Shown here: one piece after another, positions 10,370-21,329 of the stretch
Position numbering within the stretch: position 1 is the first letter of the stretch
How the letters are laid out: the number at the start of each line of letters is the position of its first letter
From: Dermacentor variabilis
Taxonomy: Eukaryota; Arthropoda; Arachnida; Ixodida; Ixodidae
Assembly (NCBI RefSeq): GCF_050947875.1
Contig: NC_134570.1
Coordinates: forward strand, 207,109,750-207,173,749
Length of the DNA: 64,000 nt
Direction of reading: 5' to 3'
Translations under genes and position numbers: made by a program
Notes under the pieces: model-generated
What the model was told of the DNA's origin: nothing
Databases searched by the model: none
The model's input: the letters and a program-made list of their open reading frames with translations, nothing else

Positions 10370-10760
10370 CTTGCCATCGCTGGAGATTCTTCTTATTCGC
10401 TTCGCTTGTCCGACGAAAACTCTTTGCTTGCGGCGCGGCGGGTGATGACTGTTGCAGTCTAACTATTGCTTCCGGTAAACAGTCGTTCTCAGTTTTCCTT
10501 GTTTTATATAGACCGCCATGTCACTGAAGTTGATTTGAGTAGGAGAGTAGTGAGCAGTGAATTTAATACTCGGGTGAAAGCGGTTGAAATGGCTAATTAT
10601 GACGGTTAACGTGCCATGTTCCCACATTATGAATATGTGGTCAATGTAACGTAGATAGGTGAGGGGTTTTAAAAGGTATGATATTATCAGGTTTGCTTCA
10701 ATCTGTCCCACGAAAATGTTGGCATACGTGGGAGCATACGGGCTAGGCTCATTAATGATC
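10369..10760 (-). mobile_element. Penelope-like reverse transcriptase fragment
   Basis: The minus frame reads APTYANIFVGQIEANL near 10750-10680, matching the PLE 'AP.(F/Y)AN(L/I)F(M/V)G..E' block. It continues with LRYIDHIFIMWEHG, equivalent to RYIDDIF(I/M)IW.HG with the second catalytic Asp changed to His. The FNRFHPSIKFTAHYS and TTVYRKQ strands that normally follow are present. The order RT, AT tract, linker in the minus direction with 10222-10293 makes one broken PLE. The catalytic change and truncation mean it is inactive. Confidence 0.8.
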
Positions 10761-10869
10761 CGAGGCCATTCTCGTGGGCTTTAAATTTGCAATCTAGTCA
10801 AAACGTTTGCTTAACAGACGATTGTAACGGTCCCATCCCGGATTCAAATGTTCCAAATGTCTAAACAGT

Positions 10870-12506
10870 TCTTTTTGTCAGTTTTCACTCATGAGCCTCC
10901 GGAAGACATCCCACAATTTTCACGTGAAGGTAATCCGCTTATCTCTTGACAGCTATGATGTCGCGAAATAAATTAAAATGCCTTAAACTTACTTCATCCG
11001 CTGGTGTAGATAAAATAAATACTAAGATTCGAAGAAAACTCAAAACAATACTAGTGTCGCTTGATCCCACATTTTTTTAGCAGTCGTTATTCCGGGGCGT
11101 AGTACCACATGGGTGGAGGATATGAAAGATTATTCCTTTACCGAAATCATCTTCTCCGTCTCTATATTGACCTAACGTCCAATATTTCTTAGATACATCT
11201 GCTCCAAATTAATGCAGCTTATTGTTTCGTATAGCATTATGAAGTTCCTGCAAACTGTCAGCTTTTTTTTTCATCATACTCAGAATGGTTTTGGAAAAGG
11301 TAGGTCCTGTTAAACTAAGCTCGCCGTCTTCATGAACTACTGCAGCCTCGACATTCAGCTACGAGTCGACGCCCTTCTTCTCGTTCATGAAAAGGTGTCC
11401 GATAAGGTTCCGCATCAGACGCTTTTCGCTTTTACTACAACTTTCACCTTCAAATCATGACCAACTCCTTGTCGAGTGGACGCGCAGTACTTCTTTACTA
11501 ATCACTCACAATTTGTCTACGCAAATTTGGCCTTGTCCTGTGTAACTCCCGTAATTGCCGGCGTACCTCAAGGTAGAATCCTAGGGCTATTGATGCTTCT
11601 CATTTAAAGCGATTACATGCCATCATGAATGTCATCTAACATTCGTGTATTCGCAGGAGATTCCGTCCTGTGCCGCGCCACTGCCACCAGTGCCGATGCT
11701 GACGCTCCCGCAGAAGGATCTCGATCGCGATCAGCATTGGCGCAGGAAATGGCTCGTGTCGTTAAATGTGAACCACGTCAGCCTCATTTCTTCCGAACGT
11801 CCAACCACGTTCCTCGAAGCTGCACGGTCGATACCTCTTGCACATCTGTTGCCCATTCACAAAAGAACCTCGGCGTAACAATATCGCATGATCCTAGTTG
11901 GTCATATCACGTTACGCGCATCACCAGGATGCTAACTACGTTTTAGGATACTTTCGGCGTACCATATGTGCGCAGCCACACCCTCTGTAAGATTATTAGG
12001 TTATTCAACTGCAGTGCGTCCACAATTCGATTACGCAAGCGTCATATGGCACCCCACCAAACGTCCCATTTAAAACCCTTGAAAGCGTTTGGAACCATGA
12101 AACCAGGTTCATTTCTTTCCTAATTTTTCCTACCATTCCAGCGTAACCCAAGTGAAAGCATGTACTAACGCTTCCAGCTTGAAATTCAGACGTAAGATAT
12201 CCCGTATCTGCCTTTCTTTATATATATTTTATCATTCACAGCTCGGTAATTTTTTCGTCACTCCTAGCCACCGATTACCTCGTCGTGCGATCCACAAATG
12301 AGCTGCTTACCCTGACCACGCTCGCACCTCTTCGCATCGCCGCTTCTTCTTCTACAATGTACGAAGCGTTGCAATGCCCTCGCTCCTGACATTGCGTTGC
12401 ATAGCCAAGCCGCTAGCTTCGAGAAGTGCGTTGAAGAATGTATGCTGTCATAAGCGTTGCACCCCCTAAGCGAGACATACGAGGTGTTAATTAATTAATT
12501 AATTAC
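10870..12506 (+). mobile_element. Degenerate Jockey/CR1-like LINE, RT to 3' tail
   Basis: The plus strand, read through several frameshifts, gives GVDKINTKILK around 10990 (the 'PGPDGI' region) and VVPHGWR..KIIPLPKS near 11095-11150. Near 11545-11590 is VIAGVPQGRILG, the conserved VPQGS(V/I)LGP box. Near 11640-11670 is IRVFAGDSVLCRA, the FADD catalytic box with one Asp lost. LGVTISHDPSWSYHVTRIT (about 11860) and FDYASVIWHPTK (about 12025) are standard post-RT blocks. The element ends in a TTAA repeat at 12488-12506, a typical LINE tail microsatellite. Endonuclease and ORF1 are missing. Confidence 0.75.
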
Positions 12507-14261
12507 CTAGTATAATTAAATAGTAAACAAACAAATAAATACAGCCTTGCGTTACAGCAGTGTGCTTCGTTACAGCAGATTTACATAAAGAATCAAACAA
12601 TAAAAATTTTCAAATAACATTCATGTGTAATTTACAGCCCATCAGTCTTCCCACTGATACTCTTAAAAATTTAAGCAGACTTCTGCAACCTTGAAGGAAC
12701 ACAACCCAATTTCCATCGAAGCTGTTTATTACAAGCGATTACAATGAAAGTTTGATTTGCCTGTAATTAAACCACATACTTGAAAACGTTGACCGTACAT
12801 GACTGCTTCTTTTGAAACCTTATTCGCATATAAGCTCTAGAGCACGTCCTTGTGAAGAAATTTATACAAAGACAGAATTTCCTCCACACAAATATATACT
12901 TCCACAGAACATTTGTCGTAGTGCCCCCTCCCTGTCGCCCCCTCACACCACTAAATTTCTCGCTAAATTTGATATCAGTTGCGTTCATAGTTTTCTCAAG
13001 GACAGAGACGAATAATTGGCGGTTTTCGTCAGACATTACAACTGCTTAACGAACAACGCAAGAAGACCCACTATGATAACAAATGCACGTGACAGGCGCT
13101 GAGTTTAAACCAAGCTTATTCAGAAACACACTTAGGTAAATATCCGTCTTATCCAAGGAAATCTCAGCAAATCGAACAAAAAGCTTGCAGCTCTTAAAAC
13201 TAAACAATTGATTTTTTTAAAGCCGTGGTGTGGTACGGCGCACGGGTAGATTTAAGGAAAGCTAAGAGAGGGTAAAGTCAACACTGGCATGATAACGGCA
13301 ACCACAAGCCTTTCAAAAAACATTCACTACCTTGGGATTAGAAACGGCATCTCATTGCGTAAAAGGTGCAGGGAACGTTGGCGTAGGTGCACGGTGTCCT
13401 GCCTCTGAAAACAAGCAGCTTCAATTATCTCTCTAGATAACTGACCCTTGTGGCTAAAAAGAACTGTTGTGCGTTCTAGAATACGCCGGCCGCCGCAATG
13501 TCAAATAGATTTTTGAGAATAAGCACAACCAATCGCGGAATATCAAAGGGCACCCATCTGCTGCCGACCTGCATATACGCTAAAGAATACACAAGCGCCC
13601 GTATGTGTATTGTGTGTCACTTAACAGTGTGTCACTTAACGAAGAGCTCTGGTTTCGCTGCATAGCATTTCACCTGTCAAAGTGCACAGCAGTAACTCCA
13701 ACAGTATCTTGCAGTGAGCCGGTTCCTCACGCCTAAAGGAGACTGCCAGAATATATCTTCTCGGAATATCCGCAGTTGCGTCGACGTTCCGTAGAAGGAA
13801 AGCATTACCACTCGGCTGCCTGCAGTGGAATGCTACAAAATGGCCAATTTCCGTGATCTTTGCACGTAAACATCTGCGTTGAAGAAAAAAATACATCCTC
13901 GGTTCAGGGATGAATAAGGGGGCCACTGTCTCACAAGGTCACTCGCTTCAGCACCTGTCTGATCCACAGACAGTTAGATCACAGCGCAATGTCGCCAAAA
14001 TGGGCACTAACGCAAGGTCTGGCAAATTTGCAGCAGCTCATTAAATTATGCTCCACGAAAATCTACAAGGTGGAGGAAGGTCTAGCTAAGCTATTACGCC
14101 CTGTTAACAAGTACCGTGCCTGTGGCCGCAGTTGCAGAGTATGCGTTCCATTTCCATTCGCCCGCCACCATTCGCTCGGGTACAGCTCAGACGCTGCCGC
14201 GCCGCCGTCGTGTCTGGGATGATGTAACTCAGCGCGCGTCGCTGTGGCGTCTCTGGGGTAG
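12507..14261. other. Stretch without recognised genes
   Basis: AT-rich at first, becoming GC-richer after 13900. Minus-strand frames at 12767-13036 (89 codons) and 13636-13926 (96 codons) show no domain. I see no RNA gene or terminal inverted repeats. Confidence 0.45.
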
Positions 14262-14403
14262 GGAGTATTCTGTACGGACTGTCCATTTCGGCCGCTGCTG
14301 TTTGGATGCGGCTGTGCGAGGGAGGAGGAGACGAGCGACCCTAGCCAATCTTCATCGGCCGAAATGGACAGTCCACTAGGCCGAATGTCTTACAGAATAC
14401 TCC
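14262..14403. repeat. Inverted repeat, hairpin-forming
   Basis: GGAGTATTCTGT and GGACTGTCCATTTCGGCCG on the left (14262-14294) pair with CGGCCGAAATGGACAGTCC (14356-14374) and ACAGAATACTCC (14392-14403) on the right. The right arm has an extra 17 bp between its two blocks. The interior is CpG-rich and non-coding. It resembles a short MITE or foldback remnant. Confidence 0.65.
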
Positions 14404-14442
14404 ACAGCTGCAAAATAAAATGGGGCATTAGGAAATAGAAAA

Positions 14443-14474
14443 TTTTGCAGCTTCCAAATATGGAAGCTGCAAAA
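14443..14474. repeat. Perfect 14-bp hairpin
   Basis: TTTTGCAGCTTCCA (14443-14456) and TGGAAGCTGCAAAA (14461-14474) are perfect complements around the 4-nt loop AATA. Confidence 0.8.
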
Positions 14475-14889
14475 TGCTCATTTCTCAAATCCTGCCCGAA
14501 TTTTGAGGCTGAAGAAACAATTTATTTTTGAAAAGCGAGCACAGTTGGGTGTACAACAACGAATTCCGAATACTTCATGCCAGGAAATTATCTACATGCC
14601 AGCTACCCTTTTAAATTCTAAGCGAAGAACATAAAAAAAATCATTATTTTTGCAGTGAATATCACGCACGAAACAGTCGATGCCAATATCAGGCATAATT
14701 TTCATAATGAAAGCACGCTCACTCAGTAACTAAGGGAAGCAAACATTGCATTCATGAATCCACATTTATTAAATGAATGGCCACCTAGTCACCCTGCAGA
14801 CATTAGTGCTTGCTTTCACAAAAGTGAGGACCTCTTGATTTTGAAGTATAAAACGTAGAAACGTCAACTGCCCGATGCATTAACGTCAA

Positions 14890-16355
14890 AATTTATGTAT
14901 GCCCCTTATGTCTTTCTTTATGGCTGCTTTGGTATTGTTATATTTCCTACATTTGCTGTTAGGTTGTGAGTGTTGCCTCATGACCTCGAGTCTACCGGAA
15001 TCTTGGAAGGACGCTATCATAATACTAATCCATAAGAAAGGGGACGCCAAAGGCTTAAAAAATTATAGACCGACCAGCTTACTGTCCATTGCCTACAAAG
15101 TATTTACTAAGGTAATTGCAAATAGAATCAGGAACACCTAAGACTTCCGTCAACCAAAGGACCAGGCAGGATTCCGTAAAGGCTACTCAACAATAGACCA
15201 TACTCACACTATCAATCAGGTCATAGAGAAATGTGCCTAATATAACCAACCCTTATATATAGCTTTCAATGATTGCGAGAAAGCGTTTGATTCAGTCGAA
15301 ACCTCAGCAGTCATGGAGGAATTACGGAATTAGGGTGTAGACGAGCCATGTGTAAAGATACTGAAAGATATCTATAGCGGCTCCACAGCCACCGTTGTCC
15401 TGCATAAAGAAAGCAAAAAAATTCCAATAAAGAAAGGCGTCAGGCAGGGAGATACGATCTCTCCAATGAAATTCACAGCGTGTTTACAGGAGGTATTCAG
15501 AGAGCTGCCTTTGGGAGAATTGGGGATAAGATTCAATGGAGAATACCTTAGTAACTCGCGATTCGCTGATGATATTGCCTTGCTTACTAGCTCAGGGGAC
15601 CAACTGCAATGCATGCTGACTGACCTGGAGAGGCAAAGCAGGAGGGTGGGTCTAAAAATTAATCTGCAGAAAACTAAAGTAATGTTTAACAGTCTCGGAA
15701 GAGAACAGCAGTTTACGATAGGTAGCGAGGCACTGGAAGTGGTAAGAGAATACATCTACTGAGGACAGGTAGTGACCGCGGATCCGGATCATGAGACTGA
15801 AATTATCATAAGAATAAGAATTGGCTGGGGTGCGTTCGGCAGACATTCTCACGCCAAGAGCAGCAGGTTGCCATTATCTCTCAAGAGAAAAGTGTATAAC
15901 AGGTGTGTCTTACCAGTACTCAAGTACGGGGCAGAAACCTGGAGGCTTACGAGAAGGGTTCTACTTAAATTGAGGACGACGCCACGAGCTATGGAAAGAA
16001 GAATGATGGGTGTAACGTTAAGGGATAAGAAAGAGCAGACTTGGTGAGGGAACAAACGCGAGTTACTGACATCTTATTTGAAATCAAGAAAAAGAAATGG
16101 GGGGGGGGGGGCATGGGCACGACATATAGTGAGGAGGGAAGATAACCGATGGTCATTAAGGGTTACGGACTGGATTCCAAGGGAAGGGAAGCGTAGCAGT
16201 GGATGGCAGAAAGTTGGGTGGGCCGATGAGATTAAGAAGTTTGCAGGGAAGACATGGCCACAATTAGTACATGACCGGTGTAGTTGCAGAAGAATGGGAG
16301 AGGCCTTTGCCCTGCGGTGGGCGTAACCAGGCTGATGATGATTACGATGATGTGA
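14890..16355 (+). mobile_element. RTE-clade LINE, RT to 3' end, inactivated
   Basis: Plus-strand non-LTR element of the RTE type. Order in frame: [64 protein letters not shown] (palm A, D changed to N at FND); GVRQGDTISP (the RTE form of the GxxQG box); and SRFADDIALL with FADD at 15562-15573. Then come CVLPVLKYGAETW and the conserved RTE C-terminus GWADEIKKFAGKTWPQL, ending ALRWA. The 3' tail is GCTGATGATGATTACGATGATG, the ATG-rich tail usual for RTE. About 1.15 kb from 14899 stays in one frame and is broken by stop codons (15139, 15238, about 15331, 15760). A frame change occurs near the G-run at 16099. The 5' endonuclease is missing. Confidence 0.85.
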
Positions 16356-16673
16356 GTGTTTCGTGTTGCACATTTTCTTTTTATTCATGCTGTGTTATGG
16401 CAAAAAGTGTATTGCCGCTGCGGCCATGAATGTAGAATGGAATGTCATGGAAGAATGCGTTTACCCGCGTCTTGCAAAATAATGTTTTACTTAGGCTAAA
16501 ATAAATAAATACAGCAATTAGTTGAATTTATAAATTTTAATTTAGCTTGAATGACATTCAGTGGAGAAATAACAAGCGTGCAGAAGCTTCGCCTTTGCTC
16601 GTTGTTTTATTTTTGTTGCACAGTTGTACAACTGGAACTCAGTTCTCTTAACTACGATCATTATTAATATTAC

Positions 16674-16879
16674 TTGTTTTGAAAACAAATATACACTTAA
16701 CAGGAAAGGGAAAGCGAGGAGCAGGCTGGCAACTGCCACAGGAAGGGGCATAACGCCTGCCTACTCTTCAGAAGGGAGGTGAGGGAAACTCAGAAATTGA
16801 AGATAGGAAGGAGGGGAGGAAAGAGGAAAGAAAGAGCAACAGGACAAATCGAGAAAGATAAAGTATAACACACAGTACG
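16674..16879. repeat. Dispersed repeat A, copy 1
   Basis: A 206-bp sequence beginning TTGTTTTGAA, with GGAAGGGGCATAACGCCTGC in the middle and a purine-rich A/G tract, ending CACAGTACGG. It is about 90% alike by eye to 46784-46994 in the same orientation. Read on the minus strand it would end in AAAACAA, so it may be the 3' end of a LINE family. It is not coding. Confidence 0.8.
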
Positions 16880-19086
16880 GATCACACACAGTATGGCTGG
16901 TCACTGAAATTCACGCTGCTACGTAATGTTAAATAGAAGAAATAGTGTCGATGCTACAAATGTTAACATAAGTTAGTTAATTCTATGCAAAGTAAGTAGA
17001 GCGAACTATGATCATTCTAATAACTGGATAACACGCAAAACATGGCGAAATTCTACTGTCACAAGAGGGCGGATGTTGTCCGCATAAAATCGAAAAGTTG
17101 CGATTGTTATTATGCGCTATATTATACCGTGTTATACAAAGCCGATATATAAGCATTTGTCGAGAAAATTGTACAAACTCCTTTTATTGTTGAAGTAGTC
17201 GCACCACAACGATCCCATTGTACGTTAGTACAATTCCCTTAGTTTAGAAGTAACTGCTGCAAAAAAATTTCTCTGCAGGCGCATACTTTGAGCGAAGTCG
17301 TTCGTATGCCGTGTAATCAGGCCAGCTCGTTTGGCAGAGGACGCGAGGCGACCACGCCTTTCGGCTACGACGGCGTCGCCACACCGTCTTCTCGCATTCT
17401 TTAGCTGCCGAGGGATGCTTGACCTATCGATTTTTTTCGCTGTAGTTCCTGCTAGGTCAGCCCCTCCCTTCTGCTACATACTTATGGGATTGAGAAACTC
17501 CTGCAAGACGTTTTTTTCTTGCTTTACAATCCATTTTCCTCGCGCCATTTCCTTTTTCTCTTTAATTCACTGTGAAAAATTCGCGTTTAGCACTGATGGC
17601 TTGAGTCCTTCATCGACCGAAAAAGAGATGGTCGTCTATGTGCCAACTCCTGCGGATAAATGTAGGTACCGGGGACAAGCCATGTCTTTCTTTCAAAATT
17701 TTTGCACCCACTCTTCCAATCCCCGAGGGAGACCTTTTAGTACATGGCTTTTTTGGAAAGCTGCGGAATTTAAGCCAAAGGGCTCACTATCGATGCCGGC
17801 CAAGAGAGCCCCGCCCGCCCCCCCCCCCCCTTCCCGCCCCCCAATTCTCTTTCCGTTTCCATAATCCCAACGTCGTTTGTTGCGAGTCCACACGGAAGTA
17901 GGCGTACCCTAACGTAGAATATGTACGGAGGGCATTTAACTTGACAAGAGCGCAGGTGGTGTCATATTATGCGGGTATATTGCATAACCCTTCACGGGCT
18001 CTCCCGCGTCTACCATTTTCTTTCGTGCAGTGTCTGTGCTCCTTTCTTTGCTCTGTTAGATCGCCACACATTTGATTTAGTTGCCTTTTTCTTTAATTTA
18101 TCTACGCCCGCCAGTACGTTGGTAACACAAGCATGTTGACCTTAATTAACTCAACAAACAAAAACGACAAAAATTCGATTTACTTTTGACGAAAACACTT
18201 CGCTATGTAAAATAAAACAAAAATTGGCTGTACAAGATGACACATTCATATTCACGCAACAACGGCCCATATATCTCGGTTACGAAGTATGTGTGTCAAT
18301 TTTAGATCTCATATATTCACACAAAAAACTAGGATCTAGAAAATAAATAAAAACACTCATCATCATCATTACCACAGGAAAAATATTTAGGCACTGTTAC
18401 AGCTACGAAACAAAAGCCATATGCTGGGTGTTAAAAATATATGACTGCCACGTAGCTCGACAGAACCAAGGTGATGTTCCTTGATTTGGTTCGAGCAAGC
18501 TAGATTATTCTTTGTATTTCGCCTAATTACATTGAATAAAATAGAAATAACATAGGATACATTACATAGAAGTAAAATTACATAGAATAATATGACTAGA
18601 ATAAAACTCTAGTCCTTACAAGTTTCATTCCGCTAATTAACTAGGAAATATGCTTGATCGGAAATTACAAGGAAACGTGTTTTGTTTCGTGTGCTCCTTT
18701 GACTGGGTCCCGGTCAACGCATATCGTCGCTCGCGTTGAGGCTCAGTTTAACGGTCACCTGCATCCTATACACACTGTTACCACCAGTGGGTGTTATGTG
18801 TTGTGGTTACGTCCTAGTCGTCTAGGCTACTTTATCAATCAAATCAATCAAATGTGTGTATCAAAGTTCGCAGCAACAACTTCGAGGGCCTTGCGGCTGG
18901 CGCACTCGGCAAAACAATGCACAGGAAAAACAGCGCACGCCTACAAACGCGTACAGGCATACAAACACGCGCACATACATACAAAATAATAATTTCGCGA
19001 ATACAGATTTTAACAGAGCACAAAATGCGTACAGGAAGAGAATACAAAGCCAAGGTGGAGAAACATAAAAAGGATTACAGAATGAC
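16880..19086. other. Stretch without recognised genes
   Basis: The longest frame is plus 17331-17864 (177 codons). It runs through a C-homopolymer at about 17820-17830, ends in a Pro-rich tail, has no domain and no in-frame start context, and is probably chance. Around 18690-18840 there is unidentified GC-richer sequence ending in two ATCAATCAA repeats. Confidence 0.4.
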
Positions 19087-19393
19087 TCAACACAAAACAG
19101 ATTGAGAGTTTTCATTCAGGTATTGAAATTCCTCTGCAACACCTTTCAGGAAAATATTAGAATTAGGCACGAACATATCCAGGCACTCTGAATTGGCGCT
19201 GTATGTCGCCTGCGCTCTACATAGAGAGTCACAAAAGTGGCAAGGCTGAAAGGCGCACTGTTTTTCTGTGCTTTTCTGCGGGATGTAAAAGCGCACATTA
19301 GAAATGACGTGCGAGCAGCAGATTTCTCCATGTAATAGTTTGTGAAGAAAAAGAGCATACGGAAGGGTTGAAATCTGGGCCAGTTGGTACATA
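19087..19393 (-). other. Unassigned minus-strand open frame left of the PLE
   Basis: A frame of 147 codons runs from 19530 through the inverted PLE end to 19087. The part outside the PLE repeat reads LAQISTLPYALFLHKLLHGE and then NVRFYIPQKST. Its layout resembles the C-terminal tail of LINE RT proteins, but I cannot match a family. It may be host-flanking LINE sequence into which the PLE end was inserted. Confidence 0.2.
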
Positions 19394-19690
19394 CTTGAAG
19401 GAAAAAGCCAGTCAGAAAACACAAAGGACAAGAGGAGAGGTTCAGACCACAACGACTGGACTATCGACTGAGCTTTATTAGAATCGGTGTAGTCCCAGCA
19501 AGGCCAGCAGAGCATGCGCAACTGCATCATCGCTAATCACAGAGCATGAAAAGGCAAGAATCGCTTCTATCGTGACCGACCTAGAAATGCGAATTCTTTT
19601 TCATGTAAGCGCACCGAGGTTGTACTAACGCAGTCGTCACCTAATAAACTGATGTAGTACGCTTCCAGGATTTCTGGCTCTTCTTTGCCC
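19394..19690 (-). mobile_element. Inverted copy of the PLE 3' end
   Basis: This is the reverse complement of 20878-21175, covering the last coding part of the GIY-YIG ORF and the 3' UTR with its AATAAAG signal. It sits immediately 5' of the PLE RT domain. Penelope elements are known to carry such inverted partial copies next to the coding region. Confidence 0.85.
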
Positions 19691-19719
19691 TTCTCGTTCT
19701 TCTCGCTCTTCTCGCTCTT

Positions 19720-20410
19720 CAGTTTACATTGAAGACCTCTTCTACAGCATTCCCCATGATGAACTCTTTGTAGCTGTGCTTGAATTTATTGATCACTGCA
19801 GTGCTGTGAACTTCCAGAATGCATGTGGTATGTCTGTGGATGCCCTTCTAGAGCTCTTATCCTTTTATCTGTCATCCACTGCTGTTGAAATCAAACGCTC
19901 CTTGTTCCTTCAGAAAAAAGGAATATGTATTGGCTCTAGTGTTGTCCCAATGCTTTCCCAGATATATTTAGCAAAATTCGACAGGAAACTTCAAGGCTGC
20001 CTTCTAAACAAGCGTTTATGCAAAGTTTTTAGGTATGTGGACGATTTTGTAGTACTTTTAGAGCTTTTACCAAATGGACACTGCCCGCAGCAGTAGACGA
20101 TGTATTGACTGCTTTCAAAGCTTCTTCACGCACTCTTTATTTCACTCATGAACTTCCTAGCAATCATCCATCAGGTTTCTAGAACTGCAACTAACATTCT
20201 TTGATGACGGGCATTTGTGTTGGATGTTTTCACCTATGGGCAAGAAAGCTCTTTTACCATTTGGATCTGCACATTCAAAGATTGTAAAAAACAGGGATTG
20301 CAATGAATTGTTTCCGCAATGAACTCGAAAGAAGCTGTCACCATGCTATTAAAAGTAGCTTTGACGCACGATTCTAACGTTTAGAAGCCGCAGGGTTCCC
20401 TCCGCCTCTT
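19720..20410 (+). mobile_element. Penelope-like reverse transcriptase (5'-truncated, frameshifted)
   Basis: The plus frame reads IEDLFYSIPHDELF (the first palm motif with its Asp) near 19730 and QKKGICIGSSVVPMLSQIYL near 19910. LCKVFRYVDDFVVLLE follows, with the catalytic YVDD at 20034-20045. This order, GxCIGSSxxP then RYVDD, is the PLE signature. After 20090 the frame breaks, but FTHELP, a DG-x-CW-x-FSP strand and a CCHH-like CHHAIKSSFDA are recognisable to 20400. It joins the ORF at 20411. The N-terminal RT fingers are absent. Confidence 0.8.
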
Positions 20411-21001
20411 TTGAAAGCGGTGGCTGAATTGCTGTTTCAGAGGCTAAAGAAGGAATGTACGAAGCTGGTAGATGTTGGGGCAACCGAACATAGGAAACTT
20501 GAAGTTATGCCGTATGTGCATAAAGTGAGCCACAACATCAAGAAGGTTGCCGCCAAGCAGGGAGTAAGTGTTGTGTTTTCTGCCCGTTGTAAGCTTTCGG
20601 GTCTGTGCTCGCGCATTTCTCGAGGCAGGGCAAGGAACCACGTTTGCACAACGCAGCATGAAAACCGTTTTACGGCATTTGCTGCAGGGTTTGGCTATAA
20701 GTTCGCTCTCACGTGCGAAAGATTTTACATAGGCCAAACCCGTCGATGTATTAATGACCGCCTGCGTGAGCACCACTCCTCTCTGGGGTCAGATAAGGGT
20801 GCAAACTTGCCTCGCCATTGCAATGAATGTGGTTGTTACACTTTGTTCAGCAATGTGATGATTCTTGGTAGGGGCAAGGGCAAAGAAGAGCCAGAAATCC
20901 TGGAAGCGTACTACATCAGTTTATTAGGTGACGACTGCGTTAGTACAACCTCGGTGCGCTTACTTGAAAAAGAATTTGCATCTCTAGGTCGGTCCCGATA
21001 G
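20411..21001 (+). mobile_element. PLE linker and GIY-YIG endonuclease ORF (196 codons)
   Basis: This frame continues the RT above. It holds RKLEVMPYVHKVSHNIKKVA, the P-Y-x-H(K/R)-x-SHxxKK-like bridge, followed by Cys-rich linker residues (C60, C66, C79). The GIY-YIG domain runs from about residue 92: GYKFALTCERFYIGQTRRCI, then NDRLREHHSS. A second Cys/His cluster, LPRHCNECGC, follows, and EPEILEAYYI carries the likely metal-binding Glu. The domain is essentially intact, so this is the best-preserved PLE protein region in the window. The upstream RT breaks mean the element is still inactive. Confidence 0.8.
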
Positions 21002-21175
21002 AAGCGATTCTTACCTTTTCATGCTCTGTAATTAGCGATGATGCAGTTGCGCATGCTCTGCTGGTCTTGCTGGGATTACACCGTTTCTAATAAAGCTCAG
21101 TTGATAGTCCAGTCGTTGTGGTGTGAACCTCTCCTCTTGTCCTTTGTGTTTTTTGACTGGCTTTCTTCCTTCAAG
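20878..21175 (+). repeat. PLE 3' end, right member of inverted pair
   Basis: It pairs with 19394-19690 in inverted orientation over about 297 bp with scattered mismatches. It includes the end of the GIY-YIG ORF and an AATAAAG signal near 21090. Confidence 0.85.
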
Positions 21176-21329
21176 AACATAGGACTTGTTGCGTTTACAG
21201 GTGAGGGTAGGTAACGTGAGTGTCTGTGTTAGCTCTACAGAGATGGAAAGCATTTTAAAAAATCGATGTTTGCATATGGATGTGAACTTTTTTGCACACT
21301 TTCGAGAAGTACACAACTTGACCTACAAC

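Noticed and set aside
17331..17864. 177-codon ORF as a gene
   Set aside because: It starts without an ATG context, runs through a C-homopolymer, and contains no recognisable motif.
20411..21001. Homing endonuclease or UvrC-like GIY-YIG gene
   Set aside because: The domain follows an RYVDD reverse transcriptase in the same orientation, which is the Penelope-like arrangement.
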